From an uncultured Lachnospiraceae bacterium (GTDB taxonomy: Bacteria > Bacillota > Clostridia > Lachnospirales > Lachnospiraceae), in the NCBI GenBank assembly GCA_947591245.1, contig CANQCY010000021.1, forward strand, positions 1 to 32,576: a stretch of DNA of 32,576 nucleotides, read 5' to 3'. Numbering within the stretch: the stretch's first letter is position 1; every line of letters begins with the position of its first letter. The notes below the pieces were generated by a model. It did no database searches and was not told where the DNA came from. It saw only the letters and a list, made by a program, of their open reading frames with translations. Both the position numbers and the translations under genes were made by a program. This document shows, piece after piece, positions 32,216 to 32,576 of the stretch.

Positions 32216-32576
32216 ATGAAGACAGTACTTACAATAGCCGGGTCAGATTGCAGCGGCGGCGCCGGCATTCAGGCGGATTTAAAGACGATTGGCGCATTCG
32301 GCCTTTATGGTATGAGCGTGCTGACGGCGGTTACCGTCCAAAACACCCGCGGGGTATACCGGGTTGATCCGGTGGGAGCGGATGTTGTGGAGGAACAGCT
32401 TCGCGCCGTGTTTGAGGATATTGTGCCCGATGCCGTGAAAATAGGAATGGTGTTGACCTGTGAAAATATACAGGCGCTTGTCTCGGCGTTTCATGAGTAT
32501 GAACCTGTCGCCGTATTGGATCCCGTGATGATTTCCACGAGCGGGAGACGGATTTTGGAAATGTCGGCGGCTGATG
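32216..32576 (+). CDS. thiD: Hydroxymethylpyrimidine (phosphomethylpyrimidine) kinase, cut by window end
   Basis: The visible 120 residues start MKTVLTIAGSD and contain CSGGAGIQADLKTIGAFGLY, the substrate-binding opening of ThiD. TAVTVQNTRGV, VKIGMV and LDPVMISTSG follow in the expected order. ThiD phosphorylates HMP and HMP phosphate for thiamin synthesis; related enzymes also take pyridoxal or pyridoxine, so a PdxK-like use is possible. The C-terminal ATP-binding part lies beyond the window. AAGGAGG precedes the start. Confidence 0.92.
   Translation, partial: MKTVLTIAGSDCSGGAGIQADLKTIGAFGLYGMSVLTAVTVQNTRGVYRVDPVGADVVEEQLRAVFEDIVPDAVKIGMVLTCENIQALVSAFHEYEPVAVLDPVMISTSGRRILEMSAAD

Overview
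The window looks like a chromosomal segment of a mid-GC Firmicute, most likely a Lachnospiraceae-type gut clostridium. This is inferred from gene content: a rho-rpmE-yqhQ-prmC-prfA translation/termination block, a zinc-type L31, a DUF4364 protein, a GldA/GldF/GldG/DUF4340 export operon, a KDPG aldolase fused to a VOC domain, strong GGAGG ribosome sites and sigma-A-like promoters, several with an extended -10. Genes are tightly packed, with frequent ATGA overlaps. No transposase, integrase, CRISPR array, rRNA or tRNA was recognised.

Left part (1-9690): the 3' end of a DUF2798 membrane protein, then two leftward genes (an HD-domain nucleotidase-like protein and the KDPG aldolase-VOC fusion). 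A divergent control region of about 240 bp follows, carrying a long inverted repeat and a structured leader. It leads into a rightward run: a heterodimeric ABC exporter, nadA, an araD-type epimerase, an unrecognised protein with an ExQ core and a winged-helix-like tail, and metY, closed by a good intrinsic terminator.

Middle part (9755-13052): a leftward set made of malic enzyme, a TIGR01212 radical SAM protein and DUF4364, then a spacer with an AT-rich palindrome, then a zinc-ribbon/HTH/zinc-ribbon protein.

From 13239 to 27928 everything runs rightward. First comes a eukaryotic-type UDP-sugar pyrophosphorylase. Next is the information-processing block: rho with a long low-complexity insert, rpmE, yqhQ (DUF1385), prmC, prfA and a GreA-like factor. 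After that come a SpoIIM-like membrane protein, the four-gene ABC-2/Gld-like operon, cysS and a lipoprotein.

Right end: a large leftward GH2 beta-galactosidase-type enzyme and, divergent to it, a GNAT acetyltransferase followed by thiD, which is cut by the window edge. The GH2 and GNAT promoters overlap face to face. The GNAT leader contains two perfect hairpins, and the whole loop of the first can pair with sequence next to the GNAT ribosome site. This is the most intriguing non-coding signal in the window: either a pseudoknotted leader RNA or a dispersed palindromic element.
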